A stretch of DNA of 64,000 bases from Sclerurus mexicanus. Lineage: Eukaryota > Chordata > Aves > Passeriformes > Furnariidae. The stretch is from assembly GCA_013396755.1 (NCBI GenBank), contig VWZF01003613.1:782548-846547 (forward strand). The letters run 5' to 3'. A model generated the notes under the pieces. It saw nothing but the letters and a program-made list of their open reading frames with translations, was not told the origin of the DNA and searched no databases. Positions 12,060 through 23,290 of this stretch are shown here, in pieces; position 1 is the stretch's first letter, and each line of letters opens with the position of its first letter. The position numbers and the translations under genes are program-made.

Positions 12060-13119
12060 ATTAACATTTAGTAACAAGGAGATGTTTTTATTTCACTTAA
12101 CATCTGTAGCAGATGTGAAATATGTAATTATTTTTGTAAAAGACTTCATAACTTTCAAGATTCCTTTGTTTGGCACATCTTTCTTCTATTGGGCATTTTA
12201 GACAATTGATAAGCATTATTCAGTGGCATATGGTCTGAGTCTGACGTGCTTTGAAAAGAGTAGAGAGTACTAATAATGAGGATTCTGTGAAAATGGGAAA
12301 ACCAGCACAACAGATATGCTTTGAGAAAGTATGGGTTTTTGGCATCTTGAAACAATATATCACACTCAAAGGGACAGAATTGGGCTGCACAATCTGTTAG
12401 CTCATTCTTGTCCAATCTGGTCTCCTCCTTTCTTTTGGAGCCAGCATTGTCATCAACTTGCTGAATTATACTCTGACTGGAATGTATTTCAGGCACAGGG
12501 TAATGTATCTGCTTAAATGGAATCCTATCTTTCTACAAAAGCTTTTTAAGTATAATAAATTTGAAATATAAAAAAAAGTTCTATTAGCTTAAAGTAAATG
12601 GTTCAACAGTTTACATATGTGCAGGAACAAAGAAAATGACTACTTAGTCCTTTGAGAAAAATCTAGCTGGTTCAGAAATTAGAGTAGAAAATATAGAAAT
12701 AAAGTTTACTTTTTAGAATAAATATTTTGCAGTGCTACTAGAATCCCAAATTGGTTTTCAAAGGTTTTTGTATTAAAAGAGAGATTCCTTATCAACCTAA
12801 TGTTAGGAAAGTACAGGAGATATTTTTGTTTGTTTATCATAAGGTCTATGAAGGATAGCAAAACCTTTCAGCATGGACCCAATTCTGCCTGTCTTGAAGT
12901 CCAGGGAAAAATCCCTCCTTGCATTAAGTTCCCTGCATTGGTGTTGTACAGGTTTTGGGTTTTTTTATGTCAGTACTGTGCATATTTCTTTATGTTATTT
13001 AAATATACTTTTTTTCTGTTCTTAAAATATATTTTCTTTACCCTTCTATGAGTAAAACATTACAGTTGCTGTCAGAAAGATAAATATTAATTAAGTTATA
13101 ACAATCAGAAATGTTAGAT

Positions 13120-13450
13120 TTGTTTTATAGTCACAGTGCTGTGTCTGTCTCTGGTTAATGAACCTATTAATTGTGCCGTTATTTCTTAATAGAAAGTCGT
13201 AATATTCTTACACTACACTGACAGAAGAGAGTTATATTTTTAAATAAATTGCCATGAGAATTTTAAGCCTTGGATTGTGCCTATGGGTAAAAGAGTTATG
13301 TTTATTACAGTGATTTATGTGAAAGTAAGGGGTCAGCTAAAAATGACTAGGATTCCCTGCTGCTAAAATGACAGGATAGTAGTACATGCGCCAGCTCTCC
13401 TGCTAAGGGTTCTTTAGTTTTCCTGTGGTAAATTACACTGCTTTGCAGGT
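13120..13450. promoter_or_regulatory. Candidate conserved non-coding element
   Basis: Words of interest include TTAATGAAC, CTATTAATTG, TTTATTACAG, GTCAGCTAAAAATGAC and CTGCTGCTAAAATGACAG, in a stretch of higher complexity than its flanks. This is a suggestion from pattern only. Confidence 0.22.
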
Positions 13451-14657
13451 ATGACTAACAGCACCACAGGCCACTGCTGTAATACAAGTCAGAGGGGAAA
13501 AAACTAACCACCACTGATTGTAAAAGCAAGAAGAACATCTTTGAATAAATTCCCAGCAGTGTGAATCTAGGATGTTTTATGCTGGCAACTATATGGCAAA
13601 AAGGTTTAGCTCAGGTTCTCTACTGAAAATAACTCACAGTGTAAAACTGCGTGTGCTGAAGGAGCAGTCTAATCAGTATAGACTAATCCAAATCAGCTAA
13701 TTTGATCCCTGTACTGTTCTAGAGGAAAAGGGAGTTTAGATTCATTATTTTCCCAATATCACATTCTGCTGATGTGAATAATGGAATAAATGTCATTGAA
13801 ATTGGCTTGTTCCCTTACATTAAAGACATAATTACCATAAGGTGCTGATTCTTGGTGGGGAGGAGAAAAATTAATTCAGCAATCTTTTGATTGCAGAAAT
13901 TGAGTAAAATATAAATACTTTCTTTTTGTTTCATTTTGTTCATTTTTCAGATATTGACCTGTTTGGTTTTTGGTTTTTTTTCGGTTGGTTGAGGTTTTTT
14001 TTTCTGTTTTGTCATCTTAATTTCCTGTCAAATATATACATACATCTATTATTTCTCAAAGTGTTTATATAGGTATCAGGAGCCTATGCAGTACTGGTAT
14101 GAAGTACCACTTCATAAATCCATAGCAGAGAAAGTACTAATAGGTTCAATAATATTTTTAGTATTGCATGTTGATGGTCATAATTGTAGAGAAAACAGTA
14201 TATGTGTTCTCATTTTATCCAGCTATTTTTTAGTCTTAGAAGCAAGAGTCTTTAAGATGGATCATAATTCATGTTGTCCACACTGCAGTCACATGTCTAC
14301 ATGTTGACTAGGGAAATCAAAGGTTTGCTGATTGTATCTAGATAGATAAACTTTATCCTTTAACATATCCTCCTTTCATTCAGCTCTTTACTCTCTTCGA
14401 CTTATCTACCCTTCTTCTTGCTTCTCTTTCCTAAATGGACTTATCCTCTCTTTACTTCTCAATTCATTGTTGTTTTATTTTTTTTTCTTTCAGCTCCCAT
14501 TCTTTTCAGTGTTTTATAGTTCCTTTCACTCCTTTCTTCTAAAAGCATCCTCTTCTTTTATATGTGCCAGATCAATTTATACAACAAAGTATAGGAAACT
14601 CTCAGGAACATCCAGGCAACTGCATTGTATGGAAAAATAAAGTTTAGGAGCTTCCAC

Positions 14658-14684
14658 TGACAGATCAAATTGATTGATCTGTCA
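14658..14684. promoter_or_regulatory. Perfect palindrome with two MEIS/TGIF-like sites flanking a PBX-like core
   Basis: The 11-bp arms TGACAGATCAA and TTGATCTGTCA are exact complements around a 5-nt centre. TGACAG is the core site of the TALE homeodomain proteins MEIS, PREP and TGIF. TGATTGAT in the middle resembles a PBX/HOX core. The symmetry places two TALE sites head to head. Function is untested. Confidence 0.35.
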
Positions 14685-14961
14685 AAAGTTGAATTTTTTT
14701 TTCAGTTGGGTTCTCTGTTACTTCCATCAGTTGCGGTTCTGTTAGTCAATACTACTTCAACAAATAGGTTTTTAAAATATTTTGTAATTTGTTCTTCCTA
14801 ACAAAATTGATTGATTTAAAAAATCTATATTATTTGTTGGTTTGTTTGTCTGTTTTAAAATCTTCAATATGGGCTGTTATATTCTCTACCTGTTTTGTAC
14901 CTCTTAAAGATTCTTTTTATAATAGTAGTCATATGTTACTTGGGTTTAGATATGTGAATAA

Positions 14962-14999
14962 TTTTATTCATATCTGAGAGTTTTATTCATGTCTGAGAG
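14962..14999. repeat. 19-bp tandem duplication, two copies
   Basis: Copies at 14962-14980 and 14981-14999 (ttttattcat-a/g-tctgagag) differ at one base, so the duplication is fairly recent or constrained. Confidence 0.85.
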
Positions 15000-16159
15000 A
15001 TATATTAAGGAAATATTTAGAGAGGTTGCAATTTTAAACATCGGAAGTGCAACTCCTCAGAGTCCAAAGCAGAAATAAAGATATCACTCTAGTCATGCAG
15101 GTATCATATCTCATTACTTTGTGATACTTAATCCAAGATGAGACTTGGACATAGAACACTATGTCCAAATTCCTCAGTTACCCTGACTAATTTGTTCTGC
15201 ACTACTATTTTTTCTCTAACCTCGGCTATACCTCCTATGTTAACCATGAATGATGCTGCCCATAAGTATGCAATATCATCATGCCACTGCTGGTGGCACC
15301 AGGAAACCACTAATAAGAACTTAAATTTTAAAGTTCCTGGCTATAATTATATTAAAATCACATAAAATGATAAACAGTTTTAGAAATAAAACAGTAAAAG
15401 GAATATTGAGGGCTAAAATCACTAAACAAGACTGTTTTGTTTGTTATTACTGAGAGGCTTTTCATAGAGGTCATCTACAGAAATACATAAATTTATTATT
15501 AGGTTTACTACTTGAAAATATGGGCAAGAAAGATAGTTCTTAAAATGATTCCAAGTAGTCATTGATATGAGACTTGAAAAAATTGTTAATAATAATAAAA
15601 ACAACTTTTTGTCTGGATTTCTAAAAGTTTTAAATGAGTACACTTAATAGATATTGGGTTTCACAATGGGGTTTGAGTCTATAAATTACAAACTCACACT
15701 CTAAAATAAAAATTGAAATTCATTTACATTTCAGCATGTGAATAGGAACCTTTCTTGATGAATAATAATTGCAAAATTATCAAACTGAAGAACCATGTCT
15801 CTCTTTTCGAAGGCATTAGAGAGAGACAAATTTATTTTTCATGACTGTTATTATGTTACTGGTTGCAGGGATTTGCTATGTTTTTATACCAGCTCTAGCC
15901 CCTTTGATACTAGGGATTGCATTAAACAAACACAGAACAGAATGCACAGCATTTGCCAGACCTGTCAAGATATTTTCGGCATTTTCATTTCCTTGTCTGT
16001 GTTACTTAGCATGTCAATAAAGTCACATGCATTTCCTATTTCCCCCCGTATCATTAATATAGTATCTTACTTTTTAGACTAAAACCAGACTTTTCAGAGA
16101 CTGAAGAAGGCTCTGTTTTCCTGTTTGTATAAACAGCGTTGAGCAAATTATCCTGCTAC

Positions 16160-16183
16160 AAAAAAAAAAAAAAGGAAAAAAAA
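16160..16183. repeat. A-tract shortly upstream of exon 7
   Basis: Fourteen A bases, GG, then eight more A bases, about 60 nt before the exon 7 acceptor. The pyrimidine tract itself lies closer to the exon and is intact. Confidence 0.8.
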
Positions 16184-16245
16184 TTAAAAGTTTAAAATTT
16201 CTGAGTAATCTGTTTTAAAACATGCAGTTATTCTTTCTGTTACAG

Positions 16246-16383
16246 ATGAATGACATTATAGTGACAGTTAGAGATTCCAATCTGAAGCTGACACTTGCTT
16301 TTGGAATAGGCATGCACCATGCAGGTCTGCACGAAAGGGACAGAAAAACTGTGGAAGAATTGTTTGTGAACTGCAAAATCCAG
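16246..16383 (+). CDS. ASCC3: ASCC3 exon 7: RecA2, region before motif V
   Basis: This exon encodes exactly 46 residues from MNDIIVTVRD to VNCKIQ, with codon-phase zero at both ends. GIGMHHAGLHERDRKTVEELF is the conserved segment (often called motif IVa) of Ski2-like helicases, in which the histidine pair and arginines surround the nucleotide and nucleic-acid path. The acceptor is gttacag and the donor cag|gtacat, a non-optimal donor. The next intron is only 103 nt, the shortest in the window. Confidence 0.97.
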
Positions 16384-16486
16384 GTACATGTGTTCCTTTT
16401 GAATCCTGCTGTAATGAGTTTTACATGGAATTTTAAAAGTTGGCTTTTTGTTACATATACCTCATTAATCTTTCTTTCTGTCTTAG

Positions 16487-16607
16487 GTTCTTATTGCCAC
16501 AAGCACATTAGCTTGGGGTGTAAATTTTCCAGCTCATTTAGTAATTGTTAAAGGAACAGAATACTATGATGGAAAAACAAGGCGTTATGTGGATTATCCC
16601 ATTACAG
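16487..16607 (+). CDS. ASCC3: ASCC3 exon 8: motif V
   Basis: This exon encodes 40 residues from VLIATSTLAW to VDYPIT plus the first base of an aspartate codon. IATSTLAWGVNFPAHLV is motif V, which binds the nucleic-acid backbone and relays to the ATP site. GTEYYDGKTRRYVDYPI follows as in Brr2-like enzymes. The acceptor is tgtcttag and the donor g|gtactc. Exons 7 and 8 together form a 362-bp unit including their tiny intron. Confidence 0.97.
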
Positions 16608-19569
16608 GTACTCACATAAATTATGAAAATGTTCATATGTTGAAATGTGTTTCAATCATGTGCAAATGGTCTGAATTATTTAGTACCTGATCACTGAAAA
16701 TGGCTAATTTGGATAGAGACTAGTAGAGATGAAAGGATTTCTTTGTTTAATGCAAGTTGTAAGAGAAGTCTAAAGATTTTATATAATAATGAAAATGTTT
16801 CTGTTTTGCAAATCCTTTTTCATGCTAAATTCCTTTAATGTCTGTCATCCAAAATAGATGTTAAACAATTAAAGGGACAATTATGATACCTAGTTAATTG
16901 TTCAAAAGGAAGCTTTCATGCATGCAATTTTTTTTTCATTTTTTAAACATTTTCTAAATAGAAACAAATTTCCAACAGTAAACTTAGCCATGGGTTGAAA
17001 GATAACAGTTGAATCACACATGTATGAGAAAATTAAGTGTATACATAGTCACTTGACAGTAAATGAAAAACCTTAATTAGTCTGGTAAGTTTGGTGATGT
17101 AAAGACTTCAGAAATAAGCAGCTAAATAAAATATCTGAATTTCTGGCTTGATACAGACTTTCAGTGCTTTCTGGCTTTGATAAACTCCAGTTTTCATAAA
17201 TTGCATGTTCTGCAGTGTTTTCAGCAAGCTTAAGAAAGTTAACCATGGAAGAACTTCTTTCAGAGTTCAGACAGGGAAAATATTTGTCTGGATGGTACAA
17301 AGCTTGAAGAATGAGGACAAGCTAAATTTATTCCAGGTTTCCTGTTCTGTTTTCCCTTTCTCTTTTCACAAGACAAAGTTTATTATTAAATAATCCTATA
17401 CTATGCTAGCAATGTATACACCTAAGGGCAATCTAAATGTTATTTGTTAGGTAATGAGAGAGCTTGCACCTTTTTAGCTGTGCAGTCTTTTCAGCCATGC
17501 ACTGTCTTGTAAGGAAGAGGAGTTTAGTAATGACAAAAAGCTCAAACTGAAAATACTACAGAGGTTACTTCTTCAAGTAACCCATCATATAGCTTAATCT
17601 AATGTTTAGTACTCTGCAGGAAACTTGGGATCAATTTCCAGACCAGCTCTCTTTTTCAAAGATTCTGGTATGACCTGGGAGCTTAGCCATGCACACTTGT
17701 GTTTTTTGACAGACTTTGGCTGATGTAACTTTAGTAAAAGCAGTCTCAGCAGCAAAGTAGTGTCTTCTCATGCTAACGGGAAGAACAGTGACGACCGACT
17801 TTATTACTGAATGAGGAAAAGTGGCGAGGAAAGAAATCAACTGAAATTTTAAGTTAGAGAATGCTGATACTTTCTACTCTTTATTGCCTTTTTAAATTCA
17901 GATAACTTCAACACTGGGGCTTGTTCAATTCCTGCATTTTCAGTAATACTTGGAATGGGGGGGAGGTGTGGATGGAATACCACCATCTGTGATGGAAGCA
18001 TTCAGATTTTGTTGTCTGCACTGCAACAGAAGATGCAGATTCCTTACTTTATGAAGAAACATGTGGTGTGGTTTGCCTAAAGCATTTTTATTTTTAACTT
18101 TCTAGAGAATATTTATGTATCTGGAACTTTTGTGGATAGGTGGCAGCAGCTATAAAATGAAAATGTAATTAATTTCTTTCTGAAATACTTCCAAAAATTT
18201 CACAATACTGTCTTTAATACTGCCCTCAAGTTATGCCTTCACTGTTCCATCATGCCATTACTTGGGTTTCACTACTGAAGTTACCTTTCTGTATCAGGAA
18301 GGCATTTGGCCCCAAGGAAGCAGCTGAGGGCAGAATGAATCACTGTGGAGTGTTCATTGATTTCAAAATAAGCAAGAATGCTTCTTTGAGTGAAGTCAGA
18401 GGTTTTGGGGAGGGCTTTTTCTCAGTTACCAGACATTTATTTAGTCAGCCAGTTGGATCATATTTAATATTTCAGGCGTTTAGTCCAGTGATTAAAAGCA
18501 GCCAAGGAACATATAGTCAGTTAAGAAAATATTGGGTTTGGATAATTACATGGTGGATATTGGCAAAAATAATTTCCTGATGCTTTTTGGTAAATCCATT
18601 TCCTATATGGTATTATGCACAGTTTAATTTACCGCATTAGAATAGTCAAAAGTTGTTTCATGACCCTTCTTTACACATACCTATTCAGAAGCAGCAGATT
18701 TAAATCTTTTTTACATTTTAATGTCACTCCTCAACTAACGAAAGGGATAAACTGATAAAAAACATTGCTGTCTATATAGCTTGTTAGTATGTTACTAAAA
18801 ACTCACCACTGGGCTGTGTGTTTCTCCTATAATGGTCCATTGCTGCATCCCATTCTCTGCTCTCTGGGTTTTCCTGCCCCAGCTGAGCTTTGGGCCAAAA
18901 GCATATTGATTTTGAACTCAAAGAAATCTCTTTTCAAAATGCCAGGTACCGCAAGCAACATGTTGGGCAGGTATGATAGAGCTCCTAGGGAATAAACAAA
19001 GCATAAAAAGTTTCAAAATAAAGATGTAAAACTTACTTATGAATTGCTTTCCATTGTTTCTTGCAAGTTAAGTAGCAGTTGGAGGTACCAGAAAGGAATC
19101 GGAGCTCAGTTGAACAAGACAAAACTGGCTGTGCAGATGCACTTCTCTGATGAAGGGAAGACACAAACATACTTGGTGGCCAGCTAGCAAGTTGAACATA
19201 AACTAATTTTGCATAAACTAGTATTTTTAATGTTTATAGGAGTAATTAACTAGTATGTGCAAGTAATGGTGGGTAGGCAGAGTAGTAGAGGTAAGCTTTA
19301 ACTGTACCATCTTTTAAATTTGTATATTGTGATCTGATATAGAAACAGCATAGGATATGTAACTGTCTCTGCTCCCAGGCTAATAACTAATATAATTTGC
19401 CCTGAAATCTGAGTGGTAAATAACATAGCATTCAGGAATTAGAAATTGCCTTTACCATTTTATCTCTAAAATACTTAAAACCTGGGAAATCATATCTACC
19501 AGAAAAGCTTATAGAAGGAACTCCTGTAAGTGTGAAGTCAAATATTTGAAAACTGGAAAATAATAGACA

Positions 19570-19586
19570 GTTGTTGTTGTTGTTGT
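19570..19586. repeat. (GTT)n microsatellite
   Basis: Nearly six perfect GTT units in the intron. Confidence 0.85.
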
Positions 19587-19781
19587 AGCCTTCATGCGTT
19601 CTCTTACTCATCATCTCTGATTACATATGATCAAATGAGAGATAGATGTGGAATGAAGAGAGAGTAGAGGAAAGTTGTATTAGACTTAAGCTTGGATTCT
19701 GTTGCAGTGGGTGGTCTTTAAGTATGAAGGAAGGTAAGTCTCTACCAGAAAGAAGGTAATCTTAAATTTATCTGAGATGGG

Positions 19782-19797
19782 AAAAAAAAAAAAAAAA
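19782..19797. repeat. Poly-A run (16 nt)
   Basis: Pure A homopolymer about 90 nt upstream of exon 9. No retroposon body was recognised before it. Confidence 0.85.
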
Positions 19798-19887
19798 TCC
19801 TGCATTACATAATATACAGACATAAATTCATTTATTTATACATCCAAACAAATACATTTGGATTATACATTATTATCTCTTTGGCAG

Positions 19888-20020
19888 ATGTGCTTCAGAT
19901 GATGGGACGTGCTGGCAGACCACAGTTTGATGACCAAGGAAAAGCTGTAATTCTAGTTCATGACATTAAGAAAGACTTCTACAAAAAATTTCTTTATGAA
20001 CCTTTCCCAGTGGAATCAAG
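19888..20020 (+). CDS. ASCC3: ASCC3 exon 9: motif VI and start of the post-RecA region
   Basis: Two bases complete an aspartate; 43 residues from VLQMMGRAGR to EPFPVES and two bases of a serine codon follow. QMMGRAGR at 19896-19919 is motif VI, with the glutamine and two arginines (including the arginine finger) that complete the ATP site; all are present. DDQGKAVILVHDIKKDFYKKF leads out of RecA2. The acceptor is ttggcag and the donor ag|gtaaag. With exons 1, 3 and 8 this completes an apparently active ATPase. Confidence 0.97.
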
Positions 20021-22360
20021 GTAAAGATAAAGCAATCAGAAAAACCGATCAAACTACAAATGAGGGATAGAGGAAAGGCAACAAAAATTCCTGTGCTGGA
20101 AAACTCCTAAATATTGGGGTCGAGAGAAGGATAATTTTCAAAAAAAATATTACCCATCTTTATGCAGAAAAGTCCTTCCATTGGTTTTGCAGCATGGCTG
20201 AACTCTTCTGTTCATTCCCAGATAATACTACAAATGCCTCTCTGGTTCTGGGTGTTGTGTCAGACATGTGAATAAGAGCACAAGCTGTTCTTCAAGGGCA
20301 GTGTTTAGGACAACTATACCTGATCCTCAACACCCTCTTTGAAATTCTGTGACAAATTCTTAATAGGAAGAAAATAAGTGAGTTTCTAGCACTTTCTACC
20401 TAGAATACTTTTATCATTATAGATACCGCCTTCTTCAAAATCTCACAAGTTCAACAAGAAATCTACATGGTGTAAACACTTACTAATATACTTTTAGCAT
20501 CCAGATATCTTTCCCTTCAAAATTGCAACATTTTTGTCAAAAATGCCGAAACACCACTTTTTTTGCAGCCTATCTGAACTTCTTTTTAATATACCTAGTT
20601 GTTCAACAGGAAGCCCAGCTACATCAATCTCCTGTAGATGCATATTTCATGGAGGATTTCTCAGACATCTGATAAAGTATGAACATTACTGAAAGCTTTT
20701 TTCAGTGACAAAGAATTCACAGTATTGTTCTCCTAAGGAAACTTCATACCTTAACATGAGCGATAATGGGGCCTCTATCTGCTCAGGAAATTTGTAGGAG
20801 CTCTAAAGTGCAATCCACCTATGAAACATAGTTGAAATGGGCTGGTGTACTTGAAGATTGACAGACATATAATTTCTGCAAATAAAAGATGTGGAGACAT
20901 ACGTTTCATTTCATTAGGAAGCCACACTTTTGAACATAGAGATTTCACTTAGTGCAAAAGCTAGGAGTTGAACTTCAAAATGAGAGCAAATAAGTCAAAA
21001 GAGTGGAGTTATTAAAATATTGATGATATATCCAGGGTGCATGACACTAGCATAAACTAAAATGTCTCTCTATTCATTGGTAAGCAGTGTTTCTAAATAA
21101 AGAAATCATATCTTCAATATAACAGTAGAAATCACACCTTTTCTGTTTGGAAGACTTTAAATATTCTCTATTTCTAGTATCTCATTTTGTGTGTATATAT
21201 TTACTTTGTAGCTTTATATATTCCATCTTCTGCTATAAAGAAAGAATATTTGATAAATTTCCAGATGAAGACTTACATATTAATAATGATCTCATTAAGT
21301 TCTGTGTAGGTTGTGAACCTATTAACTTATATTTGTCCTGGTCACTTTTTCTGAAAGCCATTTTCTATGTATTAGTTGTAAGACTTGAGTGCTCAATTCA
21401 TATAACAGGCCTTGTGCTCTCCCTGCTCATGGGCCTTAAACATAGCACATTAGAAACAAAAGAAAAAGTACTAATTATTGTGAAATAGGTATTGGATCAT
21501 ATGTCCAGTTTCTGTTGGACAATCTGTGTAGAACGTCTGTAGCTCTGACGTTTAGAAGCAGGCAGTCAGCAGTGGAGAGCAGGAAAGCAGCTACTCATGC
21601 CAAATTATTCTTTACTTTTAGCAACAGGGAAAGAACATTGGAAAAAGAAAAAGGATTAGAATATGAGAAAAATTAGATTGAACCTTAAGGATATTTGCTG
21701 TTTTCTGATTGAACTCTAGCCAGGCATGATCTCATTAGATACCCTAATGGAGGTCTTTGTTCCATTTAATGACATAGTATTTTATTTTTTAAGAATCATT
21801 TTAACTGCTTTTGTTCTTCAGTGTTTTTGAGTTTAGATCTTTCTGGGTAAAAGTAGCTCCTCTTCTTTTCTCTTTTTTTTTTTTTTTAAACATTGGATGA
21901 AGATAAGGCAAAATCTGGGGGAAGCAGTTTTGATGTAATTTTAATAGCCCTCAAGTATTTGTCGAGTATTAGCTAAACTATTGCCACTGTTTCATTTCCT
22001 GTTTGTCTTTCCAGATGATTCTCTGTTGGATTTAACCAGCATGATCATATGGTCAACATACAATATTCAGAAGTTACCACTGAGTAGCTCCATCTGAATA
22101 CATTCCATGAATGACTTAAATTTGTACGTTCTTGGTCCAATCAAAAAATAATTCAACCTTCATTCCACTATCATGTAAAAAAGATGACTGACCTTGCAAT
22201 TACATTCCCCCTTCTTCCCCTCTTCTCTTTTATCAGAAGATAAATATGTAGTATTTTAAGATTAAGAGTAATAAACCTTTTAATGAACAACTTGACAAAA
22301 TATATTACCTGTCTTTGTGATTGTAAAGTCAGCTAAGTCTTCTTGTTTCCTGTTCTTCAG
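20021..22360 (+). other. ASCC3 intron (2.3 kb)
   Basis: Ordinary AT-rich intron with a T-run (21873-21887) and a chance ORF at 21147-21488 rich in hydrophobic residues because of T-rich codons. It ends in ctgttcttcag. Confidence 0.85.
21873..21887. repeat. Poly-T run (15 nt)
   Basis: Homopolymer following a CT-rich stretch within the intron. Confidence 0.8.
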
Positions 22361-22486
22361 CTTGTTAGAAGTGCTGGCTGACCACTTGAATGCTGAAATT
22401 GCTGCTGGAACTATAACATCTAAGCAAGATGCAATGGATTATATCACCTGGACCTACTTCTTCCGTCGACTTATAATGAACCCAAC
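22361..22486 (+). CDS. ASCC3: ASCC3 exon 10: winged-helix region
   Basis: The first base completes a serine; 41 residues from LLEVLADHLN to FFRRLIMNP and two bases of a threonine codon follow. In Brr2-type cassettes this segment enters the winged-helix domain that packs on both RecA domains. EIAAGTITSKQDAMDYITWTYF is strongly conserved in the family and is recognised here. The acceptor is tgttcttcag and the donor ac|gtgagt is close to consensus. The next exon is 9.0 kb away. Confidence 0.96.
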
Positions 22487-22919
22487 GTGAGTAGACAATA
22501 CAAAATGCATTTTAATATCAAGGTAACTTGAGGTTAGAGTCGATACAAAGGTGATCTGTCTGCTGTTGGAGCCTAGAATACTTAGCAGTCTCCAGTGTAC
22601 GAGTATTACTGGCCCACACGTGGAATAAATCTTGTGTGCACATTTTTTTATAATTTTTTCTCTAAATATAAAGGCATTTCTTGGCAGATAACTTTATAAC
22701 TTAGTGACAACTATAAAATAACCTTATTGAGAGAGCTGCATCAGCATCCCTAAAATAAAATTCCAGATTATCACATTCCTTCAGATATTGTATTTATAAT
22801 GCAATACTTTTTTTGTTAGCTACCACATTGATATGTTCTGCCCAGTTTTCTTTAGAAAATTTATTAAGACCTGGACTTTCCTAATAAATGAGAGAATAGC
22901 TATCAGCTGTTTCTCTGTG

Positions 22920-23290
22920 ATAAAGTTTGCTTTCATTAGAGTATCCTGGTGAAACCATGTGTGCAATATTTTCAGTGATTGCTATCATCCTGCTTAGCTC
23001 CAGCTGGTATGCAGATCATTTTGAGCTGTTCCAGCTATGTAGCCTGCCTTTGCCACAATGCTGTTTTGGGTAAACGATATGTTACCTGTCGTGTGATCAT
23101 TCACCTGCCAAAATAACGTGGCAAATAAAGAATTAGTCATTTTAGATCACTAAATGTTTCTTAATGTACTCCAGAGTGTTGTATTTCTGAAATCATGTTG
23201 ATGTCCATAACATTTGGCCAGATTTTCAGCTGAGTTCTTTATAGGCAAGTGCTGCTGGGAGCCTGCAGGTGATAAAATAATTTCCTTTAA
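22920..23290. promoter_or_regulatory. Candidate conserved non-coding element
   Basis: Contains E-box-like words (CAGCTG, CACCTG, CAGGTG), several ATCATT and GATCATT words, and TTTTCAGCTGAG, in a balanced-composition block inside AT-rich intron. Pattern-based only. Confidence 0.22.

Larger units (their letters stand above)
6383..16245 (+). other. Large ASCC3 intron (9.9 kb)
   Basis: AT-rich intron without a recognisable gene. It contains a TA/TG-rich patch near 6820-6900, a poly-T run (8661-8676) and a perfect hairpin at 12032-12059. It also has a motif-dense block about 13120-13450, a MEIS/PBX-like palindrome at 14658-14684, a 19-bp tandem duplication at 14962-14999 and an A-tract at 16160-16183. 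The stretch 9050-10500 is less AT-rich and could be a decayed retroelement, but no diagnostic end was seen. ORFs at 8389-8751 (-) and 10812-11225 (+) are low-complexity chance frames. Confidence 0.85.
16608..19887 (+). other. ASCC3 intron (3.3 kb)
   Basis: No gene was recognised. It holds short chance ORFs (for example 18233-18580), a GTT microsatellite (19570-19586) and a pure A-tract (19782-19797). The acceptor is tctctttggcag. Confidence 0.85.

Noticed and set aside
16160..16183. A-tract as the tail of a processed pseudogene or SINE
   Set aside because: No recognisable body, target duplication or RNA polymerase III boxes were seen upstream.
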